A stretch of DNA of 64,000 nt. Source: JBGLNJ01 sp041300525 (GTDB lineage Bacteria; Chloroflexota; Anaerolineae; Fen-1058). The notes below the pieces were generated by a model that was given only the letters and a program-made list of their open reading frames with translations, did not search any database and was not told the origin of the DNA. Where the stretch lies: the NCBI GenBank assembly GCA_041300525.1, contig JBGLNJ010000001.1:62001-126000 (forward strand). The letters are read 5' to 3'. The position numbers were made by a program, and so were the translations under genes. Below are positions 32,379-40,076 of the stretch, piece by piece. Position 1 is the first letter of the stretch; every line of letters begins with the position of its first letter.

Positions 32379-33104
32379 TCACCACACACCCGGCAGCAGG
32401 CGATAGCGCGTCCGCTGCGCATACTCCCTGTAACCGGGCAGTCCTGCTTGCAACATGCGATCCTCCAGCGCCGTTTTCACCACAAAAAGCAGGGCAGCCA
32501 GCCCGCCGCTGATGAGCGCCCACGGCGAACCCAACGCCACCGGCACCGCCAGCGAAAAGGTAATCGTCCCAACGTAAAACGGATGGCGCACAAAGCGGTA
32601 AGGCCCCGTCGTCGCGACGGCGTGCCCGCGCTCCTTCTGGATGCGGGCATAAACCGCCGCGTGGCGATTGGCTGCCATCGCCCAGGCGACCAACCCCGCG
32701 CCGAGCAGACCGAGCGCAAATGCGGCAATTTGAACCGCCGGCGGGATTTCGGGTTTCCATCCAAAGCGCACATCCAACCCGGCCACGACGTAACTGCCCA
32801 ACAGCGACACCCTGACGACGGCGGAGAGGATCACATCCCAGGTCTGCACCCCCTCCCTGGGCTTGAGTTCGGAGCGTTCCTCCACCAGTTCGGGGTTGCT
32901 CAACTCCTGATAGACAGTCATCGCCGTCAGCGCCAGGGCGAACGCCCCGACGTACACCCACGCCATCACCCAATCGAACCGCCACGACGACAGGAACAGC
33001 ATGGCCGCCAGGGCGGCTACGGCGACGAGCGCCTGCGCTAACCTTTTCAGCAGGCGACCGATGTTCTTGGCGAGCGGTTGATGGGCGACCGGATTAGCGC
33101 CCAT
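32379..33104 (-). CDS. ICMT-like membrane methyltransferase 6
   Basis: A 241-residue member of the RYRLLPGVW subgroup. Motifs: LVEERSELKPREGVQTWDVI, VAWAMAANRHAAVYARIQKE, GHAVATTGPYRFVRHPFYVG and EDRMLQAGLPGYREYAQRTRY. An N-terminal cytosolic stretch (NPVAHQPLAKNIGRLLKRLA) precedes the first membrane segment. It lies 29 bp after ICMT 7 in the same direction. Most like ICMT 4 and 7 among the local copies. Confidence 0.87.
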   Translation of the reverse strand: MGANPVAHQPLAKNIGRLLKRLAQALVAVAALAAMLFLSSWRFDWVMAWVYVGAFALALTAMTVYQELSNPELVEERSELKPREGVQTWDVILSAVVRVSLLGSYVVAGLDVRFGWKPEIPPAVQIAAFALGLLGAGLVAWAMAANRHAAVYARIQKERGHAVATTGPYRFVRHPFYVGTITFSLAVPVALGSPWALISGGLAALLFVVKTALEDRMLQAGLPGYREYAQRTRYRLLPGVW

Positions 33105-33132
33105 GATTCACCTCGATAATCTTGGTATCATG

Positions 33133-33864
33133 CTACCATACCCCCGGCAGCAGCCGGTAGCGCGTCTGCTGCGTGTACGCCTCATAGCCGGGCAGCTCCT
33201 CCCTCAGCATCTTGTCCTCCAAGTACGTTCGCACCACGTACAACGCGGCCGATGCGACGGTGGGAATGATCGCCCACACCGAGCCGAGCAAAAAGGGCGT
33301 TGCCATTTGAGACAAGATTGCGCCGACATAGCCCGGGTGACGCACGTACCGGTACGGCCCGCCCGCTGCGACCGTGTGGCCGCGTTCTGACTGGATGCGG
33401 ACTCCCTCCGCAAAGAAAGCGTTCGAGGCCATCGCCCACAGGAACAAGGCGAATCCCAGCGCCATGACGATCAAGCCGCCAACGTGATACGCCCATGGTA
33501 TTGGCTCTGTCCAATTCCAACGGACATCTAATCCTGCGACCACCCAAGACGCGATCGGAAACACGCCCGCCGCCAGTCCGGCAATCCATCTGTCCCAGGC
33601 TTTCATGCCTCTGTCTCGTAGCCCCTTCTCGCGCTCGGCCAATAGCTCTGGGTTGATCGGGCTCAGAATCAAAGGATGGGCAGCCAAAAAGGCAGCGATG
33701 ATGATCCACAGCGCCCAACCCCAGACCCAGTTCAGCCTGCCTACCGAGAGGAACAGGATGAAGCCGTAGCCTGCAACGCCCAGAACAGCCTGGACGATCC
33801 ACTTGACGATCTCGCGTCGCGTTTCTGGCGAGACTTGCGGTCTAGTCGTTGTATCGTCGTTCAT
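33133..33864 (-). CDS. ICMT-like membrane methyltransferase 7
   Basis: A 243-residue member of the RYRLLPGVW subgroup with LLAEREKGLRDRGMKAWDRW, FLWAMASNAFFAEGVRIQSE, GHTVAAGGPYRYVRHPGYVG and EDKMLREELPGYEAYTQQTRY. The start at 33864 has AGAAGG 9 bp upstream. An earlier in-frame ATG would overlap the methyltransferase gene and add non-family residues. It is the first of three ICMT genes in tight series (7, 6, 5). Confidence 0.87.
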   Translation of the reverse strand: MNDDTTTRPQVSPETRREIVKWIVQAVLGVAGYGFILFLSVGRLNWVWGWALWIIIAAFLAAHPLILSPINPELLAEREKGLRDRGMKAWDRWIAGLAAGVFPIASWVVAGLDVRWNWTEPIPWAYHVGGLIVMALGFALFLWAMASNAFFAEGVRIQSERGHTVAAGGPYRYVRHPGYVGAILSQMATPFLLGSVWAIIPTVASAALYVVRTYLEDKMLREELPGYEAYTQQTRYRLLPGVW

Positions 33865-33950
33865 CTTGATACCTTCTGATCTGCCCATCAGCTTGATCGA
33901 GTTGTTAGAAGGCGCGCTCACACCCCGCAGAACATTCAAGAGATAGCGTG

Positions 33951-34715
33951 TCATTTCTTGCCATGGAGGATGCCAATGGCTCCGGTCATAAACGGCAGTT
34001 TCAGCGCCTTGGGAATGAATTCCGAGCCGCTCGTGTTCACAAACGCCACCCTTTCAACGCCCCACCTCTGGATTGTTTCAAGCAAATCATCAACCTCACC
34101 GTATATTGCCTTAAAGAGAAACTCGTCTTGAAAGGCAAAGGCTCCCCCTTTTTTGACTACTCGGAGCGCTTCCTTGATGACGGCTCGCTTGTCCTTCGTA
34201 TCGCTTACTTCGTGAAACACCAAGTTGCTCACCACGGCGTCAAAAACGCCCTCCTCAAAGGGCAAAGCGGAAGCGCTGGCTTTCTGAAATGTGACACGCT
34301 CTGTCACGCCTTCAATCGCTGCGTTTCTCTCGCAGACCCTCTGTGAATACTCCCACCTGACTCCCCAATAATCTATGCCGGTAACTTGGGCGCGGGGGTA
34401 CTTGAGGGCCGCCTGTATCGTGAGGAGGGCATTCCCACACCCAATGTCAAGCACGGTCCCTTCCCCATCCCAATCCAATTGCTCTAGCACCAAGTCTCGG
34501 ATTCGGGCTTGTATATTCCCTCCTCTGGCGGAGAACAAATACCGCGCATACGCAAAGTAAGCAGACGACACAAGAAAGAACGCCGCGCCGATTGCCAATA
34601 CCGGCAGCACAAGAGACAGCCCCAGAAAAACAAGCCCCAATCCCCCAGAGACATAGATCAGTTTTCTGGATACCCAATTGCCATAGTCTGGTTTCCCGAC
34701 CGCCGGTTTATTCAT
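33951..34715 (-). CDS. Membrane-anchored class I SAM methyltransferase
   Basis: A 254-residue protein with two N-terminal membrane segments (about 18-56, VSGGLGLVFLGLSLVLPVLA ...) and a cytosolic methyltransferase domain: VLDIGCGNALLTIQAAL (motif I near 88), QVTGIDYWGVRWEYSQ, ALPFEEGVFDAVVSNLVFHEV (motif IV) and VVKKGGAFAFQDEFLF. Small-molecule or lipid substrate is likely from the membrane anchor. It stands between ICMT 7 and ICMT 8, so membrane methylation is a theme of this cluster. Confidence 0.88.
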   Translation of the reverse strand: MNKPAVGKPDYGNWVSRKLIYVSGGLGLVFLGLSLVLPVLAIGAAFFLVSSAYFAYARYLFSARGGNIQARIRDLVLEQLDWDGEGTVLDIGCGNALLTIQAALKYPRAQVTGIDYWGVRWEYSQRVCERNAAIEGVTERVTFQKASASALPFEEGVFDAVVSNLVFHEVSDTKDKRAVIKEALRVVKKGGAFAFQDEFLFKAIYGEVDDLLETIQRWGVERVAFVNTSGSEFIPKALKLPFMTGAIGILHGKK

Positions 34716-34913
34716 GGTTTCTCTTTTTCAGTTCGCATCTGCAAGTGTTCGCGCTCTTTCGGCCAGGGTTCAGCGCGCAGGTCTAGCGTCGGCAACGTCG
34801 CAGGCTCGACGACTTTTCAGGCTTGGAGCAGTCGAAAAGCGCCGAGACTAGCCAGGTCGGGCGCAAGCCCTTGTTGGGCGGCGGCGATTGAGAAAAAGTC
34901 TTTCTGCAAGTCC
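34716..34913. other. Non-coding gap with possible gene remnant
   Basis: On the - strand part of this gap reads KDFFSIAAAQQGLAPDLASL, then a stop, then more protein-like residues in the same frame (LPTLDLRAEPWPKEREHL). It may be the last trace of a lost gene. No start, repeat or RNA gene is seen. Confidence 0.3.
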
Positions 34914-35375
34914 TTACTTGCTCTGCAGACGCCTGAATATCCCTGCCAATAGATTTATCCGTGGCACGCTTTCCATATAGCGCCGGTATGCGTCACCGAA
35001 TCTAGTGATGTCTTGCTGTTCGCCTTGCAGAATGAACCAATAGACGACGGCGATGTTTGCAGATGAAATCAAAAGTATGAGCCAATGCGGATGGAAGAAA
35101 AAGTACGAGAGGAAACATAGCATCGCGCCCAGGTACATTGGATGGCGCACTATTCCATAGACACCCCGCTCAACAAGACCCGCGCCCTGGTTGCGGACAA
35201 GCGCAACGATGGAAAGCGCGACCAAGCCAATGCCACAACCCAGGAGTATCCACCCCACATACATGAGAGGACGCAAGAAATCGGGAACATCAAGGGTGAA
35301 TACCAAATAGATGAACAATGCCATTGAGAGGCCATTGACGATATAGCCCAGCGTTTCCATTGTCCTCTGTTTCAT
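34914..35375 (-). CDS. ICMT-like membrane methyltransferase 8 (short form)
   Basis: A 153-residue protein with four membrane segments. Motifs: LVERGVYGIVRHPMYLGAML and EQQDITRFGDAYRRYMESVPRINLL. The Arg-His-Pro core is intact, but the C-terminal EE pair is replaced by EQ. Start 35375 (MKQRTMETLG) gives a membrane protein from residue 10; an ATG at 35360 with AGAGGA upstream is equally possible. It is the farthest upstream of the ICMT set. Confidence 0.8.
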   Translation of the reverse strand: MKQRTMETLGYIVNGLSMALFIYLVFTLDVPDFLRPLMYVGWILLGCGIGLVALSIVALVRNQGAGLVERGVYGIVRHPMYLGAMLCFLSYFFFHPHWLILLISSANIAVVYWFILQGEQQDITRFGDAYRRYMESVPRINLLAGIFRRLQSK

Positions 35376-35385
35376 CTCTGCCCGT

Positions 35386-35755
35386 TCACTCCTCACGTTT
35401 AATGTGGCAAAGTATGTGAGCCAGCGATCTTGCCGTACCAAGTGGATAGAGCCGAACCTGCACATCTACCTGCTTTTCCCCTGCTACCAGCCGCGCTCCT
35501 TCGTCCAACAGTTCTGTCAGTGTTGGTCTGCATTCCAATCCCCGGATTACCTGCCTTTCCGTCAGTGCGATGACACCCAGCACCTCATCGGGCGGCAAGT
35601 CCTTCGGCTTATCACGCAGGTGCGCTTTGTATATCACAATGACGGGCGCCTGCCAGAAAGAAGAGATAGCGTTCACTATCATCTTGTAAGGCAAGCCCAA
35701 CTCCGGCTTCCGTACTCTCAGGTGCAAAGTCAGCTATCGCCCTGATTATCATCAT
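35386..35755 (-). pseudogene. Possible NUDIX hydrolase remnant
   Basis: Two overlapping frames carry protein-like pieces. From 35755 one reads FAPESTEAGVGLALQDDSER then YLFFLAGARH, which resembles the first strands of a NUDIX fold. After a frame change near 35,650 another reads PVIVIYKAHLRDKPKDLPPD and EVLGVIALTERQVIRGL, like the last strands. The segment between, which should hold the NUDIX box, is absent. I infer a gene broken by a deletion and frameshift. The alternative is a real 113-residue protein of unknown type in the second frame. Confidence 0.4.
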
Positions 35756-35835
35756 CGGTTACTCACGACGTCAAAACACTAACCATTCTGCCGTGCCGCC
35801 CAACAATTGCTGCGCTGCGTGTAGGCTGGTTTCCG

Positions 35836-35855
35836 CGCCGACTGGAAGGTCGGCG
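35836..35855 (-). terminator. Hairpin downstream of fur
   Basis: CGCCGAC and GTCGGCG pair perfectly around a 6-nt loop, 21 bp past the fur stop codon. There is no strong U-run, so it is a weak terminator candidate. Confidence 0.4.
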
Positions 35856-35875
35856 ATGATTGCCTCTCTGGGATT

Positions 35876-36325
35876 TCAGATGTCGAGATTGGCCTTTGTG
35901 CCTTCTGTCCGACATTTAGCGCAATAGCCGCTGAGAAACAGATGCACGTCGGTGACCTGCAACCCTTCTCGTTCGCTCAGGGCACGCACAACTTGCTTGA
36001 TCTGGGGCGCGTCAAACTCTATCACTCGCCCGCACTTTTGACAGGTAAAGTGATAGTGCGGCTTTTCTGGGACTGTCTCAAAGTGAGCGTGATCCTCTCC
36101 CAGCGCGTGATCTTCCACCAGCCCCATCTCTTTCAACACCGCCAGGGTGCGGTAGATCGTTGCCAGGCTGATCTTGGGATCGTTCGCTTTGGCTAAGGAA
36201 TGTACCGCCTCCGCCTCTAGGTGTCCCGGATTGTCTTGTAGCACCTGCATCACCAGTCGCCGCTGGCGGGTGATCCTTCGACCGCTAGAGTGCAGTGATT
36301 CAGTCAGGCTTTTCGATTGAGCCAT
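35876..36325 (-). CDS. fur: Ferric uptake regulator family repressor
   Basis: A 149-residue Fur/Zur-type regulator. Winged helix at residues about 15-85 (RITRQRRLVMQVLQDNPGHL, ISLATIYRTLAVLKEMGLVE), metal-site region GEDHAHFE and HYHFTCQKCGRVIEF, and a second CxxC (CAKC) near the end giving the structural zinc site. With iron or zinc bound, it would repress uptake genes such as the nearby feoAB and zip. A Fur-box-like sequence lies just upstream, so autoregulation is expected. Fur, Zur and PerR cannot be told apart safely here. Confidence 0.92.
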   Translation of the reverse strand: MAQSKSLTESLHSSGRRITRQRRLVMQVLQDNPGHLEAEAVHSLAKANDPKISLATIYRTLAVLKEMGLVEDHALGEDHAHFETVPEKPHYHFTCQKCGRVIEFDAPQIKQVVRALSEREGLQVTDVHLFLSGYCAKCRTEGTKANLDI

Positions 36326-36338
36326 GCCACGCCTTTCT

Positions 36339-36386
36339 GATAATAATTATCAATATCATTATATACCCGGCCCCTGGTAACGACAA
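36339..36386 (-). promoter_or_regulatory. fur promoter with Fur-box-like operator
   Basis: On the - strand TTGTCG (36381-36386), 17 bp, TATAAT (36358-36363). Right after it lies a 19-bp box (36339-36357) that matches the GATAATGATAATCATTATC consensus at 16 of 19 positions. The box covers the expected transcription start, so bound Fur would block its own gene. Confidence 0.75.
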
Positions 36387-36446
36387 GTGACAGATGTCAC
36401 GCGGGGGACAAGTGAGGTGTCATTGCCTGACGGCGTGTGTTTCGAC

Positions 36447-36745
36447 TCAGTTCTTCACTGGAATGGCGATTCGCAAACCCGCGCCCGCCTGGATGAAATC
36501 CGCGCCGAAACGCCGCCTTGAACTGCTCGATGGCTCTTTCGCCTGCGCAGTGACTCGGCGCGACCTGGCGCACGCCCAATCGCTTTAGCTCCGCAATCAC
36601 TGTTTCGACCTCGCGGGCGGTCTTGTCGCCCAGGTGAGAGCCGCCTATCGCCAGGTACACGTCGCCATACGCTTTGGCTTTCTGCGCCATCTCGACAATG
36701 CCGGGGTATGCACAGCGCCCCGTGAGACGAAATGATGATTTCAAG
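36447..36745 (-). pseudogene. Truncated metallo-beta-lactamase-fold gene (3' end only)
   Basis: Carries only the C-terminal part of an MBL hydrolase: CAYPGIVEMAQKAKAYGDVY, LKRLGVRQVAPSHCAGERAI, then EQFKAAF. One extra base after this point breaks the frame; with it removed the reading is GADFIQAGAGLRIAIPVKN and stop at 36447. It is strongly similar to the last third of the MBL gene at 40077-41261. The catalytic HxHxDH part is missing, so the product cannot be an active hydrolase. It marks one edge of the amino-sugar operon. Confidence 0.75.
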
Positions 36746-37946
36746 CAGCATGCCGCTCTATCACATCGTCGTCAGAGCGGTAAACCTCCCGCCCTTTCAC
36801 CATCGTCATGTAGACCTTGACTTGGTCATCCATCACAACCAGGTCGGCGTCTTTGCCGGGCTTGAGGCTGCCCTTGCGATCGTCCACGCCAATGACGGCA
36901 GCGGGATTCAAGCTTGCCATCTGAACAGCCTCGGCCAGCGAGCAATCGGCGGAACGAACCATGTTGCTTACGCAGGCGTTCATCGGCGCCACGCTGCCGA
37001 TCAACGTCCCTCCTGCCACATAGGCCCGCTCAGTCTCCTTCACAATAGTGCGCTCGCCATCCGCGTATGTGCCGTTCGGCCTGCCTGCCCAAAGCGTGTT
37101 GTCCGTAACCAGGTGTATCCGATCTACACCCTTGCAGCGCAAGAGGACGCCCATCGCCGGAAAAGAAACGTGCTGCCCATCGGCGATCAACTCGGCGTTG
37201 ATCTCGTCACAGGTCAGGATGGCGCCTACCAGTCCCGGCTGGCGATGGTGCAAAGGAATCATCCCGTTGAAAACGTGGGTAGCGCATCTCAGCCCGGCCC
37301 GAACGGCTTCCATCACCTGCTCAAAAGTGGCCGCCGAGTGACCCGCGCAAGGCGCGATGTTCAAGCTGACCATCTCGCGGATCACGTCGAGCGCGCCATC
37401 CAACTCGGGGGCAATGCTCATCTTGCGAATCGTGCCCTCTGAGACCTCTACCATCCGGCGCAATTCTTTGACAGACGGACGGCGCAGATTGGCCGCCACC
37501 TGCGATCCCCGCACCAGGTCACTGCCGCTGAGATATGGTCCCTCCATGTGAATGCCCAGGATTTCGGCCCCGCCGGCGTCCTGCGTCATCGCCAGCCGGA
37601 TGATGCGAATGCGCTCCAGGAACATTTCCAGGGTGTACTGAACCGGCAAAAGGCCGGCCAGAGTGGGCAAAACGCCGGTCACGCCGGTGCTCGCGAGTCG
37701 CCTGCACAACTTTACCGTCGTCTCCACCTCTTCGCCAAAATAGACTCCATCGCGCCCGTGTGTGTGAGTGTCAATCAAGCCCGGCGCTACTATCTTGTCT
37801 GCGGCATCTATGACAACGGCGCCGGCAGGGAGGGGAACCTCCGTCAGGCGGCCTACGGCCACGACTTTTTCGCCTTCAATGAGAACGACACCTGGAGCAA
37901 TGCACTCCAAAGGAGTCAGCACACGTCCTCCTCGAATAGCTATCAA
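36741..37946 (-). CDS. nagA: N-acetylglucosamine-6-phosphate deacetylase
   Basis: A 401-residue cytosolic amidohydrolase that removes acetate from GlcNAc-6-P. Motifs in order: DTHTHGRDG (metal HxH), GIHMEGPYLS (metal Glu), APCAGHSAATFEQV and CATHVFNGMIPLHHR (metal His residues), LVTDNTLWAG (catalytic Asp). The product feeds glycolysis via glucosamine-6-P. The TTG at 37946 is preferred: GAGGGGG lies 5 bp before it, and it starts one base after the kinase stop. An ATG at 38027 would overlap the kinase by 80 bp. Confidence 0.9.
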   Translation of the reverse strand: MIAIRGGRVLTPLECIAPGVVLIEGEKVVAVGRLTEVPLPAGAVVIDAADKIVAPGLIDTHTHGRDGVYFGEEVETTVKLCRRLASTGVTGVLPTLAGLLPVQYTLEMFLERIRIIRLAMTQDAGGAEILGIHMEGPYLSGSDLVRGSQVAANLRRPSVKELRRMVEVSEGTIRKMSIAPELDGALDVIREMVSLNIAPCAGHSAATFEQVMEAVRAGLRCATHVFNGMIPLHHRQPGLVGAILTCDEINAELIADGQHVSFPAMGVLLRCKGVDRIHLVTDNTLWAGRPNGTYADGERTIVKETERAYVAGGTLIGSVAPMNACVSNMVRSADCSLAEAVQMASLNPAAVIGVDDRKGSLKPGKDADLVVMDDQVKVYMTMVKGREVYRSDDDVIERHAA

Positions 37947-37947
37947 G

Positions 37948-39060
37948 TCAACCCCCTCTATTCGCGGCTCGGCAAGCCGGAAAGTGGATGGAACTGCGCG
38001 CAATCGCCGCGATGGTGTGATCGTCAATTGCCGCGCCGATATCGTTCAGCGCCAGCAGCGCGGCTCCAACCACTGGCTCGAACTGCGGCTCAACCACCCG
38101 GGCGCGCGCAGCGATTGATGAGATGGTCTCTCGGAAAGACTGGAGCACCGGCTCTCCAATTCTAAACACGCCGCCAAAGGGCACAACCGCAAATTCGTCC
38201 GTCTCCATCCCCAGGCGCTTGATGACGGCCACGCCCAAGCGCCCCAATTCATACCCTGCTTCTCTCAGAATCTCTGCGGCCTTCCCATCGCCCTGCCGCG
38301 CCACTTGCGCCACGACCGGACACAGGCCTGCCACCTCATACCGGGACAACGGCTTTTGTCGCGAGCGCACACGAAAGCGCAGCCCGCCCTCCGTTTTCTC
38401 TTCTTTGCCAGAACACTCGCCCGCATCGTGGACGACTCCGACTTGGGCGGCGTTCTCTACTTGCGCCAGCCCTAGAGTTGCTCGCAACACCATGTCCACT
38501 ACATCAGGCATGCCAAAATGCTCCAGTACGGGTTTTGTCAGCATCGTTTTCTCTATCCGGCCATCGTGGGCTTGTAGAACGGCCATCATAGCCTGGATGC
38601 TGATCCAGTAACCGCTGCCTTCGTCTCCCAAAGTGGCGCCCCAGCCGCCAGCACTCGCTTCCCGGCCATCGCCGGCCCATCCTCTAGCCAGAGAGCCTGT
38701 GCCCGCATCCACGGTGACGCCGACACGTTCATCCATCCAAAAGCGCGCGGCCCAGCGCGGCGTCTCTCCTTCAGCCGCCCGGGTGACGCGCTTGATGCGG
38801 CAAGCTTCCATCGCCTCCTCGATTGCGCCAGGCTCCATCGGCGCGCTGATGCGCAGAGTCTCGACCTGTTCCCCACACAGCCTGGCTTCCATCAGGGCCG
38901 TGTGAATCGCGCGCTGCAAGGATTCGATTGCTTCGCGGCGCGGCACATAGTTCGTGTTGACGGGGCCGCCACAACCATAGCCCAGGAGCCTTCCCTGCTC
39001 GTCGGCGGCCAGGCAAGCCGTCTTGGAGCCTCCGCCATCCACACCCAACACGTACCGCAT
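37948..39060 (-). CDS. BadF/BadG-type N-acetylglucosamine kinase
   Basis: A 370-residue ASKHA-fold kinase with phosphate 1 loop GVDGGGSKTAC at the N-terminus, VTVDAGTGSLARGW as phosphate 2 region, GGWGATLGDEGSGYWIS, and PFGGVFR near the C-terminus. This pattern is that of eukaryotic-type GlcNAc kinases and BadF-like proteins. Next to nagA it most likely phosphorylates GlcNAc. Its last 30 residues look untypical (ARSSIHFPACRAANRGG). The three genes SIS, kinase and nagA form one operon. Confidence 0.87.
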   Translation of the reverse strand: MRYVLGVDGGGSKTACLAADEQGRLLGYGCGGPVNTNYVPRREAIESLQRAIHTALMEARLCGEQVETLRISAPMEPGAIEEAMEACRIKRVTRAAEGETPRWAARFWMDERVGVTVDAGTGSLARGWAGDGREASAGGWGATLGDEGSGYWISIQAMMAVLQAHDGRIEKTMLTKPVLEHFGMPDVVDMVLRATLGLAQVENAAQVGVVHDAGECSGKEEKTEGGLRFRVRSRQKPLSRYEVAGLCPVVAQVARQGDGKAAEILREAGYELGRLGVAVIKRLGMETDEFAVVPFGGVFRIGEPVLQSFRETISSIAARARVVEPQFEPVVGAALLALNDIGAAIDDHTIAAIARSSIHFPACRAANRGG

Positions 39061-39082
39061 CTGTCCTCCTCAGGCGTTCCGC

Positions 39083-39850
39083 CTACACCGTGCGTTGGGG
39101 CGAGTAGATGCCGCCAAACCGGGTGCCTCGTTCCCGGCGCAAGCGGTTCATGTACTGGACGTATTCCTCCGCGCCCTCCAGGTTGAGGGCGAAATAGATG
39201 GGCGGCACGATGCCCTTTTCGGCCAGGCGTTCGGCCACCTCGGCCATCAACGCTTGCAGGATCAGGCATCCCATCCAACCCGACGTCGGGCCTACTTTCT
39301 GTGGCAGCCTCTCATCTTCCAGGATCGCATCGCCCGGCATCGCCAGGTTGTCTAGCACAACGTCACAATAGTCGCACATTTTCTTGCCCGACGAGTGCCG
39401 GGAGGTGACCGCATTCGTGTAGGCCATCGAAGTCACGCCGATCACCTTCAGGCCCGCCTCTTTCGCCGACATAGCCATCTCGATAGGAAAAGGATTCCGC
39501 CCTGAGGTAGAAACCAGGATGATCACATCCCCTCCCTCGGCGCCCACCTGGCTAAAGAACTCGCGCCCGGCTCCTTCGGCGCGCTCAAAGAAAGACGTCA
39601 TGTAAATCGGCCCGATCTCCAGGGACAGCCCGGGAGTGAGCAGGGGATTGACCAGCGCCAGTCCCCCGGCTCGCCAGAAAATGTCTTGCACGGGCAGCGA
39701 GGAGTGGGGGCCGCCCCAGGCATACAGCGTGTGCCCATCGGCAACGGCCTGCGCGATCAGCTCGGCAGCTTGCTCTACATTCTCCAATTGCGTCTCACGG
39801 AACCGCTGAATCAGTTCCAGTCCCTTGTCAAGATATTTCTTTGCCAACAT
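39083..39850 (-). CDS. SIS-domain sugar-phosphate protein (UPF0309-like)
   Basis: A 255-residue SIS protein: LYAWGGPHSSLPVQDIFWRA, then VIILVSTSGRNPFPIEMAMS (phosphosugar-binding SIS core), and GPTSGWMGCLILQALMAEVA. The length and the form match UPF0309 proteins, often found with amino-sugar genes; isomerase or regulator roles are possible. GGAGG stands 7 bp before ATG 39850. It is the first gene of the operon with the kinase (22 bp) and nagA. Confidence 0.82.
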   Translation of the reverse strand: MLAKKYLDKGLELIQRFRETQLENVEQAAELIAQAVADGHTLYAWGGPHSSLPVQDIFWRAGGLALVNPLLTPGLSLEIGPIYMTSFFERAEGAGREFFSQVGAEGGDVIILVSTSGRNPFPIEMAMSAKEAGLKVIGVTSMAYTNAVTSRHSSGKKMCDYCDVVLDNLAMPGDAILEDERLPQKVGPTSGWMGCLILQALMAEVAERLAEKGIVPPIYFALNLEGAEEYVQYMNRLRRERGTRFGGIYSPQRTV

Positions 39851-40076
39851 CATGCAGCCTCCTGTCACAGTTTTTGGATCCAGCGCGCTGAACTCGCGCG
39901 CGTTCGACCCTATCTCTCAAAACACGCGCAACCATGCGCGACTGTCATACCCGGTTCATCGGCCACTTTTGCGCGCGCCATCAACCGGCGACAATTGGAA
40001 TTCAATGACCTTGCCGCCTTTCGCGGCGCTCAACCAGGCAGGCAAAGTGAAATGCCCCCACCGTTTCCGACATGGC

